This document shows positions 1-6,711 of a DNA stretch of 8,194 nucleotides, piece by piece (the stretch's first letter is position 1; every line of letters begins with the position of its first letter). Source of the DNA: Bryobacteraceae bacterium (GTDB taxonomy: Bacteria > Acidobacteriota > Terriglobia > Bryobacterales > Bryobacteraceae); assembly GCA_030039005.1 (NCBI GenBank), contig JASHQT010000463.1:1-8194 (forward strand). The letters run 5' to 3'. Both the position numbers and the translations under genes were made by a program. The notes beneath the pieces were generated by a model. The model made no database searches. It saw only the letters and a program-made list of their open reading frames with translations, and was not told the DNA's origin.

Positions 1-1408
1 TGTCCGGCAACTTCCACGCGCGCAGCCGCTGTTCGTACATTGGCATCAGCGCTCCGAGCGAGCAGAATTGATCGGCGCTGACGATCATGCCCAGGCGATA
101 AAAGAAATCCGAAGTCTTGGTCGTATCCAAGGGCGTGAGGTACAGATAGCGGACCTTCGGCAGATCGAGCACCGACGCGTAAAACTCATCGTCGGGCGAT
201 ACGATCACTAGTTCGTTTGCCCGGCGCAAGTGTGCGTAAGCATCCAGGGCCGCAGCCGCGGGGGCGGTGCTCGGTGCGTAGTTGAGGCCCCAGGTGGCGT
301 CGCCCGCCCAAACCTTCACGCCGAATGCCGCGAGCAGCGCGGCGCAGGCTGCCCAAGCCATCCGTCCTCGAAACAGAGGCGAGAACTCGACGCTCGCCAG
401 TGCCAGCGCGGGCAGGAGCGGCAACAGATAATACGCGGCGCGCGTTCCGAAAATCCCCAGGCACAAGCAGGCGGTGACGATCCAGGCCGCCAACAACCGC
501 GCCTGCGTGCGATTGGCGCGCGTCTTCGCTCCTTTCCAGGCTAGCGCCATCCAAGGCAGACTGGTCAGCGACAGCACGAGCAGGATCGGATCGGTGCGTA
601 GCAGCGTACTCAGATAAAACCAAAAGTTGCTTTCTCCGTTGTATCGAGACGGCGCGGTCAGGCCCGAGCCGAGCAGTTGGAACCGCACGTATTCGGCTAC
701 AAACCAGTCCCGGTGAACGAAGAATTCATAGACGTGCCAGGGCGCGGCCACCAGCGCCACCACCCCGAACGCGGTAAGAACTTTTCGCACGGGCAGACGT
801 TCTTTATCTCCCGCGAATGCCCAATACACGGCCAGAATCAACAGCGGAAGCAGCCCGGCGGCACTCTTGGTCATGATGGCGGCGCCGGAGAGCGCGCCGA
901 ACGCGATCGCCGACGCGCGACGCTCCCAAGGTGGATCGGACACGATGAGGAACATCCCCGTGACCAGGAACAGCGCGAGCAGCGTGTCGGTCATAAATTT
1001 TCGGGCGATCGAGTGAAAGACGGGCGTCCCTACGAGAAGCACGACGCCTGAAAACGCCGCAGGCATGGAATGCGATCGCCTGAGCCACCCATAGAGCAGC
1101 AGGCAGCACAGCACGCCCGAGGCGAGCACGGGCAATCGCAGCGCCAGCGGCGAAATGCCCGCGAGGCGCATTGTCGCCGCGCCCGCCCACATCAGCAGCG
1201 GCGGCTTATTGAGCATGAAGCGCTCGAGGAACACCGGCGTCAGCCACTCATTGTTGCGGGCCATCCGCGCTGCCGCGTGGCCGTATACGGCTTCATCCTG
1301 CGCGCCCGCGTGGAGCAGCGGATCGACGTAGCCCGAGGCCATTCCCGCGCCGCGAATTCCGAAACCGAGCACTATGGCCGCGATCGCTCCCACTGCCATC
1401 AACTCCAT
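1..1408 (-). CDS. GT39/ArnT-like membrane glycosyltransferase, partial (C-terminus off left edge)
   Basis: Translating the reverse complement gives one uninterrupted frame of 469 codons from ATG at 1408 to the left edge, so the true C-terminus lies outside the window. The N-terminus has a membrane segment (about residues 5-22), then a periplasmic loop with Asp38-Glu39 in AQDEAVYGHAAARM and a Lys-Pro-Pro motif at 68-70 (LNKPPLLMW). This order is the hallmark of the ArnT/PMT (GT39, GT-C fold) family, which moves a sugar from a polyprenyl-phosphate carrier to a periplasmic acceptor; the acidic pair is the usual catalytic region. Many hydrophobic helices follow, then a soluble tail from about residue 385. 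Donor and acceptor cannot be told. I chose ATG 1408 because GGAG lies 10 bases upstream; GTG at 1432 would add eight residues but has no clear ribosome site. The gene diverges from the NHL protein gene. Family call is firm; exact role is unknown. Confidence 0.88.
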   Translation of the reverse strand, partial: MELMAVGAIAAIVLGFGIRGAGMASGYVDPLLHAGAQDEAVYGHAAARMARNNEWLTPVFLERFMLNKPPLLMWAGAATMRLAGISPLALRLPVLASGVLCCLLLYGWLRRSHSMPAAFSGVVLLVGTPVFHSIARKFMTDTLLALFLVTGMFLIVSDPPWERRASAIAFGALSGAAIMTKSAAGLLPLLILAVYWAFAGDKERLPVRKVLTAFGVVALVAAPWHVYEFFVHRDWFVAEYVRFQLLGSGLTAPSRYNGESNFWFYLSTLLRTDPILLVLSLTSLPWMALAWKGAKTRANRTQARLLAAWIVTACLCLGIFGTRAAYYLLPLLPALALASVEFSPLFRGRMAWAACAALLAAFGVKVWAGDATWGLNYAPSTAPAAAALDAYAHLRRANELVIVSPDDEFYASVLDLPKVRYLYLTPLDTTKTSDFFYRLGMIVSADQFCSLGALMPMYEQRLRAWKLPD

Positions 1409-1464
1409 CGCGATGCGGCTCCGGTTGCCCACAGATTTGATATCGTAGCTCTGCGGAGGCTCCC
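1409..1464. promoter_or_regulatory. Short divergent intergenic region between glycosyltransferase and NHL genes
   Basis: Only 56 bases separate the two divergent start codons, so both promoters must lie here or reach into the opposing genes. On the minus strand, TACGAT (1442-1447) with GTGTCA about 18 bases upstream is a weak -10/-35 candidate, with 4 of 6 matches each. On the plus strand I see no convincing pair. GGAGG at 1455-1459 is the ribosome site for the TTG start at 1465. No clear operator palindrome was seen. Confidence 0.35.
1455..1459 (+). promoter_or_regulatory. Ribosome binding site deciding the TTG start of the NHL gene
   Basis: GGAGG lies five bases before TTG 1465. Together with the upstream in-frame TGA at 1438-1440, it supports a TTG initiation codon. 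Confidence 0.65.
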
Positions 1465-2616
1465 TTGACACGCTTCTTGATTCTGGCACTGGCTTGCTTC
1501 ACCGCTATCGCGTTCAGCGGTTCGGCCGCGGCGCAGGTTCCCGAGATTCCGTTCGAATCGGTTCCCCATTTCCTGAAGCTCCCGCCCAATCTCTATTTGG
1601 GCGAGGCGTCGGGCGTGGCGATCAACTCCAAGCACCACATATTCGTTTTCTCGCGCGGCAACACCACGGGTCCGGCTTACGGAGCAACAGCAGCGCAAAT
1701 CCTCGAATTCGGGCCGGATGGGACCTACATTCGCGAAATCGGCCACAATCTCTACGCCTGGTCCTTCGCGCACGCCATCCGCTTCGACAAGGACGATAAT
1801 CTGTGGGCGGTGGACAAAGGATCGGACATGGTGATCAAGTTCGATCCCGCGGGCCGCGTGGAGATGGTGTTCGGCCGCAAGAAAGAAGCGTCCGACGAAG
1901 GCGCCGAGCCGTGGAAGCGCGTCAATCCGCCGCGCCCAGCGGTGAACGGACAGTTCCGCCAACCCACCGACGTTACGTGGGACCCGCAAGGCGACATCTT
2001 CATTAGCGACGGCTACATCAATTCGCGCGTGGCCAAGTTCGACAAGAACGGCGATTGGGTGAAGCAGTGGGGCACATTCGGGACCGGCCAGGGCGAGTTC
2101 AACACGCCGCACAGCATCGCCGCGGACGCCAAAGGCAATATCTACGTGGCCGATCGCGGCAACCGGCGTATTCAAGTGTTTGACTCGGACGGAAATTTCC
2201 TGCGCGAGATCAGCATCGATGTGCCGCCTCCGCCCGTGGTCCACATGTGGATGGGCAACGTGCCCGCACCCCAGCCGCCGTCCACGGTGGGAGCACCGCC
2301 GCCCAACAGCACCATGCAGCCCGGCGCGCCGTGGGCCATCTGCATCACGCCCGGCCCCACGCAGTATCTCTACGCCGCCGACGCTTATCCCGGACGCATC
2401 TACAAACTGACGCTGGACGGCAAAGTGCTCGGCATGTTCGGCGGCATGGGGCACCAGTTGAAGCAATTCGGCTGGGTTCATGAGCTGGCGTGTCCGTCCG
2501 AGAATGAAATCTACGCCGCCGAAATCCTGAATTGGCGTGTGCAGAAGCTGATTCTGAATCCGGCGACGCACAGCACCCAAACGGCTCATCACGCGGCTGC
2601 GAAGAAAAGCGACTGA
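1465..2616 (+). CDS. Secreted NHL-repeat beta-propeller protein
   Basis: The 383-residue product begins with a signal peptide: Arg3, a hydrophobic stretch at 4-19 and a likely signal peptidase I site after Ala-Ala-Ala (21-23). It should therefore be periplasmic or secreted. At least two clear NHL repeats are visible, about residues 163-205 (QFRQPTDVTWDPQGDIFISD) and 210-252 (GEFNTPHSIAADAKGNIYVAD), with weaker blades before and after, as in a six-bladed propeller. The arrangement resembles the propeller of peptidyl-alpha-hydroxyglycine amidating lyase, but catalytic function cannot be claimed. A proline-rich insert (253-289) interrupts the propeller before a final blade near 336-365. The start is TTG: an in-frame TGA at 1438-1440 excludes any longer form, GGAGG sits five bases upstream, and this start gives a complete signal peptide. 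Its substrate or partner is unknown; NHL propellers usually bind proteins or ligands. Confidence 0.85.
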   Translation: MTRFLILALACFTAIAFSGSAAAQVPEIPFESVPHFLKLPPNLYLGEASGVAINSKHHIFVFSRGNTTGPAYGATAAQILEFGPDGTYIREIGHNLYAWSFAHAIRFDKDDNLWAVDKGSDMVIKFDPAGRVEMVFGRKKEASDEGAEPWKRVNPPRPAVNGQFRQPTDVTWDPQGDIFISDGYINSRVAKFDKNGDWVKQWGTFGTGQGEFNTPHSIAADAKGNIYVADRGNRRIQVFDSDGNFLREISIDVPPPPVVHMWMGNVPAPQPPSTVGAPPPNSTMQPGAPWAICITPGPTQYLYAADAYPGRIYKLTLDGKVLGMFGGMGHQLKQFGWVHELACPSENEIYAAEILNWRVQKLILNPATHSTQTAHHAAAKKSD

Positions 2617-3179
2617 CGCGCTAGCAAGGCACCCAGCTCAGCCTTGGCCTCGTGAAAGGCCGCGCGCTGCGTCAGCCTTCGGTGATCGCGCCACGCCGCT
2701 TCCAGCCGACTGGCGGTTTTCGCGATTCAGTCCTCAAGAGAGACACTGAACGCACCGCGAGTGAGATCGATTCGGATAGTCCGGTCCAGGGGTTGCCCCC
2801 TGCGCACGAAAAACATCGAGCCGAACTCTGTTCGCAGGATCAATTAACTGCGCCATGCTCTTGCCGGGCGGCGCGTGCGGGGGAACATGGCGGAACAGGA
2901 AATCCCGCGCCAGGGTTTCGCGAAGGCGCTCGAACCGAGCGGCCACGAAATCCAATCGTTCAGCTCGCGCGCGGGGGCATCTAGCCCCAGCCGCATTCCA
3001 TGTATCTCGAACGCCACGCCGCCGGTGAGCGCCCAACCGTCAATCTCGTGGCGTCGAAGCTTGCCCAGAGCGCGGAGGACCCGGCGGGCGCCGGCCCTCG
3101 ATGAGCAGGAGTCGAGCTGCAAGGAATCGAGCGCGTCCTTCAGTTCACATCGCACAGACGGTGTAAGCGAGGCGCTCAC
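2589..3179 (-). pseudogene. Decayed nucleotidyltransferase-like gene (two frameshifts and a stop)
   Basis: Read on the minus strand from GTG 3179, the frame gives WALTGGVAFEIHGMRL and then ARELND, a pattern I know from nucleotidyltransferase-fold proteins whose motif is GG followed by an Asp-x-Asp pair. At about 2954-2957 the frame breaks. Restoring one T to the two-T run gives N-D-L-D-F-V, and the next frame continues as DFVAARFERLRETLARD through RVRLDVFRAQGAT. At the four-base run 2789-2792 one surplus base shifts the frame back; removing it gives ATLDRTIRIDLTRGAFSVSLED, which hits TGA at 2727-2729. Beyond the stop, homologous-looking sequence (KTASRLEAAWRDHRRL) runs on to TGA at 2589-2591. 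From memory of the family, a segment of some 35 residues also seems missing before EAAWRDHR; this last point is tentative. The first lesion falls in the predicted metal-binding Asp-x-Asp motif. The tail overlaps the end of the convergent NHL gene. The original start is uncertain. Confidence 0.72.
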
Positions 3180-3183
3180 AGCG

Positions 3184-3189
3184 TATAAT
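3184..3189 (+). promoter_or_regulatory. Perfect -10 box (TATAAT) ahead of the polysaccharide export operon
   Basis: TATAAT lies 34 bases before the ATG at 3223, which would give a leader of about 25 bases. No good -35 hexamer sits 16-18 bases upstream (GTGTAA is the sequence there), and there is no TGn extension. TTCACA at 3144-3149 is too distant. The promoter may need an activator, or use a weak -35. Confidence 0.5.
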
Positions 3190-3222
3190 TGTGGATTCTT
3201 ACTTGAAATTGGATCGGTCCCG

Positions 3223-3987
3223 ATGTGGAACGGTGATTATCTCTTTTTAACTCGCAACCTGGTGGAAAAGGACTTCAAGATCCGCTATCGCAACATGTCC
3301 TTGGGCGTGCTGTGGTCGCTGCTGAACCCTTTGATCATGATGGCGGTCCTGACGTTCATTTTTACCCAGGTTTTCGCTCAGGACAACAGCCTGGCGTTTG
3401 CACTCTCGGTTTTATGCGCCTTGGTCCCGCTGAATTTTTTCACGCTGGCGTGGCTGACCGGTACGACGTCGATTCTGGACAACTCCCAACTCATAAAAAA
3501 AGTTCCAGTGCCGCGGCAGGTATTCCCGATCGCGAGCGTTCTGTCCAATTGCCTGCACCTGACCATTCAGATTGCGCTGCTGCTCGGGCTGATCATCCTT
3601 CTCGGGCATGGAGTGAACATTTATTGGCTGTGGTTGCCGGTAATCTGGGGCCTGGAGATCATATTCGTCATGGGACTGGCGCTGGTGTTCTCGGCGGTGA
3701 ACATCTATGTGCGGGACACACGTTATGTGGTGGAGTCCACCAATATGATCCTGTTCTGGCTGGTGCCGGTTTTCTATTCCTTCGCCATGATCCCCATGCG
3801 GTTCCGTGGCCTATATCAGATCAATCCGGTGGCCGCCCTGGTCCTGATGATGCGTAATGTGCTGCTCGAAAACCGCGCACCGCTTGGCTCCACGCTCATC
3901 CGGCTGACCATCGTTTCGATCCTCATGTTCTCCGCCGGCTGGTTCGTGTTCGGGAAGCTGAAAGACGGATTTTATTCGCGCTTGTAG
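3223..3987 (+). CDS. ABC-2 type polysaccharide export permease (Wzm/TagG-like)
   Basis: This 254-residue inner-membrane protein is the likely channel subunit that exports a lipid-linked glycan, working with the ATPase encoded six bases downstream. The N-terminal amphipathic stretch EKDFKIRYRNMSLGVLWSLL followed by Asn-Pro (15-36) is characteristic of the Wzm/TagG/KpsM permeases. About six hydrophobic segments follow, and Arg164-Asp165 in NIYVRDTRYVVE is the conserved loop before the last helices. The length matches the family norm of about 250-270. An open frame extends upstream to 2875, but that part is arginine/serine-rich, lies antisense to the pseudogene and has no family features. ATG 3223 starts exactly where the family N-terminus begins and lies just below the TATAAT box. 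The ribosome site is weak (GGATCGG). The substrate may be O-antigen, capsule or another surface glycan. Confidence 0.9.
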   Translation: MWNGDYLFLTRNLVEKDFKIRYRNMSLGVLWSLLNPLIMMAVLTFIFTQVFAQDNSLAFALSVLCALVPLNFFTLAWLTGTTSILDNSQLIKKVPVPRQVFPIASVLSNCLHLTIQIALLLGLIILLGHGVNIYWLWLPVIWGLEIIFVMGLALVFSAVNIYVRDTRYVVESTNMILFWLVPVFYSFAMIPMRFRGLYQINPVAALVLMMRNVLLENRAPLGSTLIRLTIVSILMFSAGWFVFGKLKDGFYSRL

Positions 3988-3993
3988 GCCGGC

Positions 3994-4731
3994 ATGCTGA
4001 TCGAGTTTCAAAACGTTTCCAAGTGGTTCCCTCACAGCACCGGCCGGCAATTGCTGCGGACGCATATCGCGCGCTGGTTCGGCCGCGCGCATCACGAACG
4101 GTTCTGCGCGCTACGGAATGTTTCATTTCAAGTGGAAGCGGGGGAGAGCGTGGCGGTGATCGGCTCCAACGGCGCCGGAAAAAGCACGCTGCTAAGCCTG
4201 GCTGCCGGGCTCACCTTGCCGGATGAAGGCCAGGTCCGAGTGAACGGCCGCGTGGCCGCATTCCTGGAATTGGGCTCGGGATTTCATCCCGATCTTACCG
4301 GCGCCGAGAACCTGGTGCTGAATGCCGCGTTGCTCGGCATGTCCAGAAAACGGACGGCGGAGGTTTTCGACCGCATCGTGGAATTTTCCGGCATCGGCGA
4401 TTTTATCGACGATCCTTTGCGTACTTATTCGAGCGGCATGATCGTGCGGCTGGCGTTTGCAGTGGCCATGCAATGCGATCCCGATATTCTTCTCATCGAT
4501 GAGGTTTTGGCCGTGGGAGACGCCGCTTTTCAGGAGAAATGCAGGCAGGCCTTAGTCTCCCTGCGCCGGGCGGGCAAAGGGATGTTGTTTGTCTCGCATC
4601 AGCCTGCGGCCGTTCGCGAGATGTGCGATCGCGCGATTTGGATCGATCATGGCTCCGTGGTGATGGAGGGAGGCGTGAACGACGTGCTGGATGCCTACCA
4701 GGGGCGCGCGGTGGTGAAACAAGGCCGTTGA
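3994..4731 (+). CDS. ABC transporter ATPase for polysaccharide export (Wzt/KpsT/TagH-like, short form)
   Basis: The 245-residue protein contains a full nucleotide-binding domain: Walker A GSNGAGKST at 57-65, the Wzt-type region LELGSGFHPDLTG in place of a standard Q-loop, signature YSSGM at 145-149, Walker B ILLIDE with Asp169 and Glu170, and the switch His202 (FVSHQ). YSSGM and GSGFHP together are typical of ATPases that export surface polysaccharide or teichoic acid. An insert of about 20 residues near the N-terminus (PHSTGRQLLRTHIARWFGRA) is also common in this group. The chain ends soon after the ATPase domain, so it lacks the C-terminal carbohydrate-binding domain found in longer Wzt proteins that recognise a capped O-antigen. 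It is transcribed with the permease (six-base gap) and almost certainly pairs with it. Confidence 0.92.
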   Translation: MLIEFQNVSKWFPHSTGRQLLRTHIARWFGRAHHERFCALRNVSFQVEAGESVAVIGSNGAGKSTLLSLAAGLTLPDEGQVRVNGRVAAFLELGSGFHPDLTGAENLVLNAALLGMSRKRTAEVFDRIVEFSGIGDFIDDPLRTYSSGMIVRLAFAVAMQCDPDILLIDEVLAVGDAAFQEKCRQALVSLRRAGKGMLFVSHQPAAVREMCDRAIWIDHGSVVMEGGVNDVLDAYQGRAVVKQGR

Positions 4732-4734
4732 CCG

Positions 4735-5160
4735 ATGGAGCCTTCCTCCAACCGGGCGCTGATTGCCGGCTCCGCAGTAGCTGCGCTTGCACTCTGGAGT
4801 GCATTGAATTTCTACAGCGCGACGGCGGAGGCCGCCGGAGCGAACGCCGACGTCTACAGAGTCGGCGTACAGGCCACGCGATTTCACGATCTTATGGCCG
4901 CCTTGCCCGAACACGGAATCATCGGTTACGTCTCCGACGAGCCGGCCAGCACGACGCTCGGGGCCGATTTGTATAGCAGCGCGCAATATACCCTGGCGCC
5001 GCGTTTACTCACCGGCGGGCCGGTGAATCCGCCGGCCGAATGGGTGATCGGGGATTTCTCGAAGCCCCTGGACTACGTTCAGTTCGGCAACCAGCACGGC
5101 TTGACGTTGGTGAAAGACTTTGGGGATGGCGCCGTGCTTTACCGGAATCGGGCGCGCTAG
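4735..5160 (+). CDS. Small membrane-anchored protein paired with downstream GT-C protein
   Basis: The 141-residue product has one N-terminal hydrophobic segment (about 8-28) that is probably an uncleaved anchor, leaving a soluble periplasmic domain of about 110 residues. Recognisable positions are LPEHGIIGYVSD (57-68), YSSAQYTLAPRLL (80-92), WVIGDF (103-108) and LVKDFGDGAVLYR (125-137). I recall similar small proteins, with a QY.LAP and a DFGnGv.L.R motif, encoded beside GT39-like genes in bacteria, but I know no assigned function. Its layout resembles a soluble C-terminal domain of a GT-C enzyme made as a separate chain. The ATG starts three bases after the ATPase stop, and its TAG stop at 5158-5160 is followed directly by the next ATG. 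This spacing points to coupled translation and a shared complex. Confidence 0.72.
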   Translation: MEPSSNRALIAGSAVAALALWSALNFYSATAEAAGANADVYRVGVQATRFHDLMAALPEHGIIGYVSDEPASTTLGADLYSSAQYTLAPRLLTGGPVNPPAEWVIGDFSKPLDYVQFGNQHGLTLVKDFGDGAVLYRNRAR

Positions 5161-6630
5161 ATGCTGGATACGATCTCCATTATTTTCGCCGTCCTGCTCG
5201 GCTTTCTCTTGGTACAGGCGTTCGATCCGGTGCGGCATATGCAGCCTCGCTGGGCCGCGGCGCTCTTTACCGTAGCGCTGGGCGCGGGCGCCGGCATCGG
5301 GCTCACGTCGGTGATTTTTCTGATTCTCGATGTCGCGGGCGCAGCCACACCTCTAAGCATTTTCGGAACGGATGTGGTGTTGTTCGCGCTGGCGGGTGCG
5401 TTGTGGTGGAGAAGGGCGTTGGCGAGTGCCCCCGATAGCGCTGTACCGCCTCCGCCCACGCGAGGATTTCGCTGGACATGGCTGCTGGCGCTAGCCTTCG
5501 CCGGCGTCCTCGCCATCGTCTGCACGCGCCTGGTCCAAATCGCGGCTGCTCTGCCGGTCGGCAATTGGGATGCGTGGGCGCTCTGGAACCTGCGGGCCAA
5601 GTTCCTTGCCGGCCCCGGGGGCGCGTGGCGTTACGCGTTTTCGCCGCTGCTCACGAATAGTCATCCCGATTATCCGCCGCTGCTCTCCGCGTTCGTCGCG
5701 CGCGCGTGGAAAACCGGCGGCAACATGCATGCGATCGCGCCCGCCTTTACGTCCCTGCTGTTCTTCGCGGCCTTGCTCGCCCTTCTGATCAGCACCGTCA
5801 CGCTGCTTCGGGGCACGGCCTCGGGATTGTTAGCGGGACTTGTGATTCTCTCGACCACCACGCTGCTCAGTTGGGCCGCGGCGCAGTACGCCGATATCCC
5901 GCTGGCGTTTTACTTCCTAGGCGCTCTGGCCTTGATCTTTATCGACGCCGCTCGAGCGCCGTCCCCCGGGCGCTGGCCTTTGCTCTGGGCGGGACTGTGC
6001 GCGAGCTTCGCGGCCTGGACCAAGAACGAAGGCATCGTGTTTCTGGCGATTCTCGCGCTGATCTTCGCGGGCTTCACCTTGTGGCGGGCACGAACGCCCG
6101 TGGGCTGGCAGCGCCTCGGATGGCTGCTCGCAGGCGCCCTTCCCGGAGTGATTCTCACGCTGTGGTTCAAGTTTTTTCTCGCGCCCGCTTCCGATGCATT
6201 GGTCAAGCAGGGTGCATCGGGATTGCCGAAGTTGGCCGATGCCGGCCGCTATGCCGCCATCGCGGGCGGATTCTTCACCAATGTGCTGAGCCTCGGATCC
6301 GGCGTTTCGCACCCGCTCATTCTGCTCGCGATTCTGGCGATCCTGCTGCGCTGGCAATTTGAGGAACGATACCGGCTGGCGTCTCTTATCGCGGCGTCGG
6401 CTGTGGTGGCGGTGTTCCTCGCGTACTGCGCGGTGCTGCTCATCACGCCATACGGCCTGGAATGGCAGGTGCAAAGTTCGTCCGATCGATTGATTCTCCA
6501 GGTGTGGCCCGCCGCGCTGCTGGTGTTTTTCATGCAACTGGCCAGCGTGCGCGACGCAGCCGTGCCCGCACTGGGCGCCAAGGCTCCGGCGGCGCGCCGG
6601 GCCGCTGCTAAATCGGGAAAGCGCCCGTAA
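5161..6630 (+). CDS. Polytopic GT-C (GT39-like) glycosyltransferase
   Basis: This 489-residue protein has about ten or more hydrophobic segments. In the first large periplasmic loop, Asp137 in GNWDAWALWNLRAKF is in the position where GT-C enzymes keep their catalytic acid. Further family-like motifs are His168-Pro-Asp-Tyr-Pro (SHPDYPPLLSAF), Gln242-Tyr-Ala-Asp245 (QYADIPLAF) and WTKNEG at 286-291. The likely role is transfer of a sugar from a polyprenyl-phosphate donor on the periplasmic side to a glycan or protein. The C-terminus is a basic, alanine-rich tail (about 465-489), presumably cytoplasmic. It begins directly after the small-protein stop with no gap and no strong ribosome site, so translation is probably coupled. 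Its relation to the partial GT39 at the left edge is only general; the motifs differ, so it is not a recent duplicate. The substrate is not determinable from sequence. Confidence 0.8.
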   Translation: MLDTISIIFAVLLGFLLVQAFDPVRHMQPRWAAALFTVALGAGAGIGLTSVIFLILDVAGAATPLSIFGTDVVLFALAGALWWRRALASAPDSAVPPPPTRGFRWTWLLALAFAGVLAIVCTRLVQIAAALPVGNWDAWALWNLRAKFLAGPGGAWRYAFSPLLTNSHPDYPPLLSAFVARAWKTGGNMHAIAPAFTSLLFFAALLALLISTVTLLRGTASGLLAGLVILSTTTLLSWAAAQYADIPLAFYFLGALALIFIDAARAPSPGRWPLLWAGLCASFAAWTKNEGIVFLAILALIFAGFTLWRARTPVGWQRLGWLLAGALPGVILTLWFKFFLAPASDALVKQGASGLPKLADAGRYAAIAGGFFTNVLSLGSGVSHPLILLAILAILLRWQFEERYRLASLIAASAVVAVFLAYCAVLLITPYGLEWQVQSSSDRLILQVWPAALLVFFMQLASVRDAAVPALGAKAPAARRAAAKSGKRP

Positions 6631-6666
6631 AATCAATCGGATACGGCTCTGTCTGGCCTCAGACTA

Positions 6667-6695
6667 TTGACTCTAATTGCAAATTGCAATATGAT
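6667..6695 (+). promoter_or_regulatory. Sigma70-type promoter for the XRE-NfeD-flotillin operon
   Basis: TTGACT (6667-6672) and TATGAT (6690-6695) are separated by exactly 17 bases and each differs from consensus by one base. The predicted transcript begins near 6702, only about ten bases before ATG 6712, so the message is nearly leaderless. The TTG at 6667 could be misread as the start codon of the regulator gene. Confidence 0.8.
6676..6690. promoter_or_regulatory. Palindromic operator inside the promoter spacer
   Basis: ATTGCAA, one central A, then TTGCAAT: a perfect 7-base inverted repeat that fills most of the spacer and touches the first base of the -10 box. Its position and symmetry fit a repressor dimer that excludes RNA polymerase. 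The XRE-type protein encoded just downstream is the obvious candidate for binding. A partial half site (ATTGC) recurs at 6697-6701. Confidence 0.7.
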
Positions 6696-6711
6696 GATTG
6701 CGATCGGCGAT

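Noticed and set aside
186..1190. Closed minus-strand frames at 186-623 and 804-1190
   Set aside because: They are out of frame with the continuous GT39-like frame that carries the conserved DE and KPP motifs across the same region.
1465..1498. Lipoprotein signal in the NHL protein (Cys11)
   Set aside because: The residue at -3 is alanine rather than leucine-like and the signal would be only ten residues; the Ala-Ala-Ala site at 21-23 is far better.
1399..2592. Long open frame of about 397 codons on the minus strand, antisense to the NHL gene
   Set aside because: Its product is rich in Arg, His and Val without any family motif, while the plus-strand frame has a signal peptide, a ribosome site and NHL repeats. 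It is a GC-driven shadow.
2646..2661. Hairpin GGCCT/AGGCC as a terminator after the NHL gene
   Set aside because: The stem is only five pairs and is followed by GCGCGC rather than a T tract; it lies inside the pseudogene's former coding sequence.
2875..3222. N-terminal extension of the ABC permease by 116 residues
   Set aside because: The extension is Arg/Ser/Ala filler lying antisense to the pseudogene and upstream of the TATAAT box; family members begin where ATG 3223 begins.
6614..6635. CGGG/CCCG hairpin at the end of the GT-C gene as a terminator
   Set aside because: A four-pair stem overlapping the stop codon, followed by TAAAATC, is too weak to support.
5917..6636. Open frame of about 239 codons antisense to the GT-C gene
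   Set aside because: Composition is Arg/Gln/Glu-rich and low in hydrophobic residues, as expected for the antisense of a membrane protein; no start signal.
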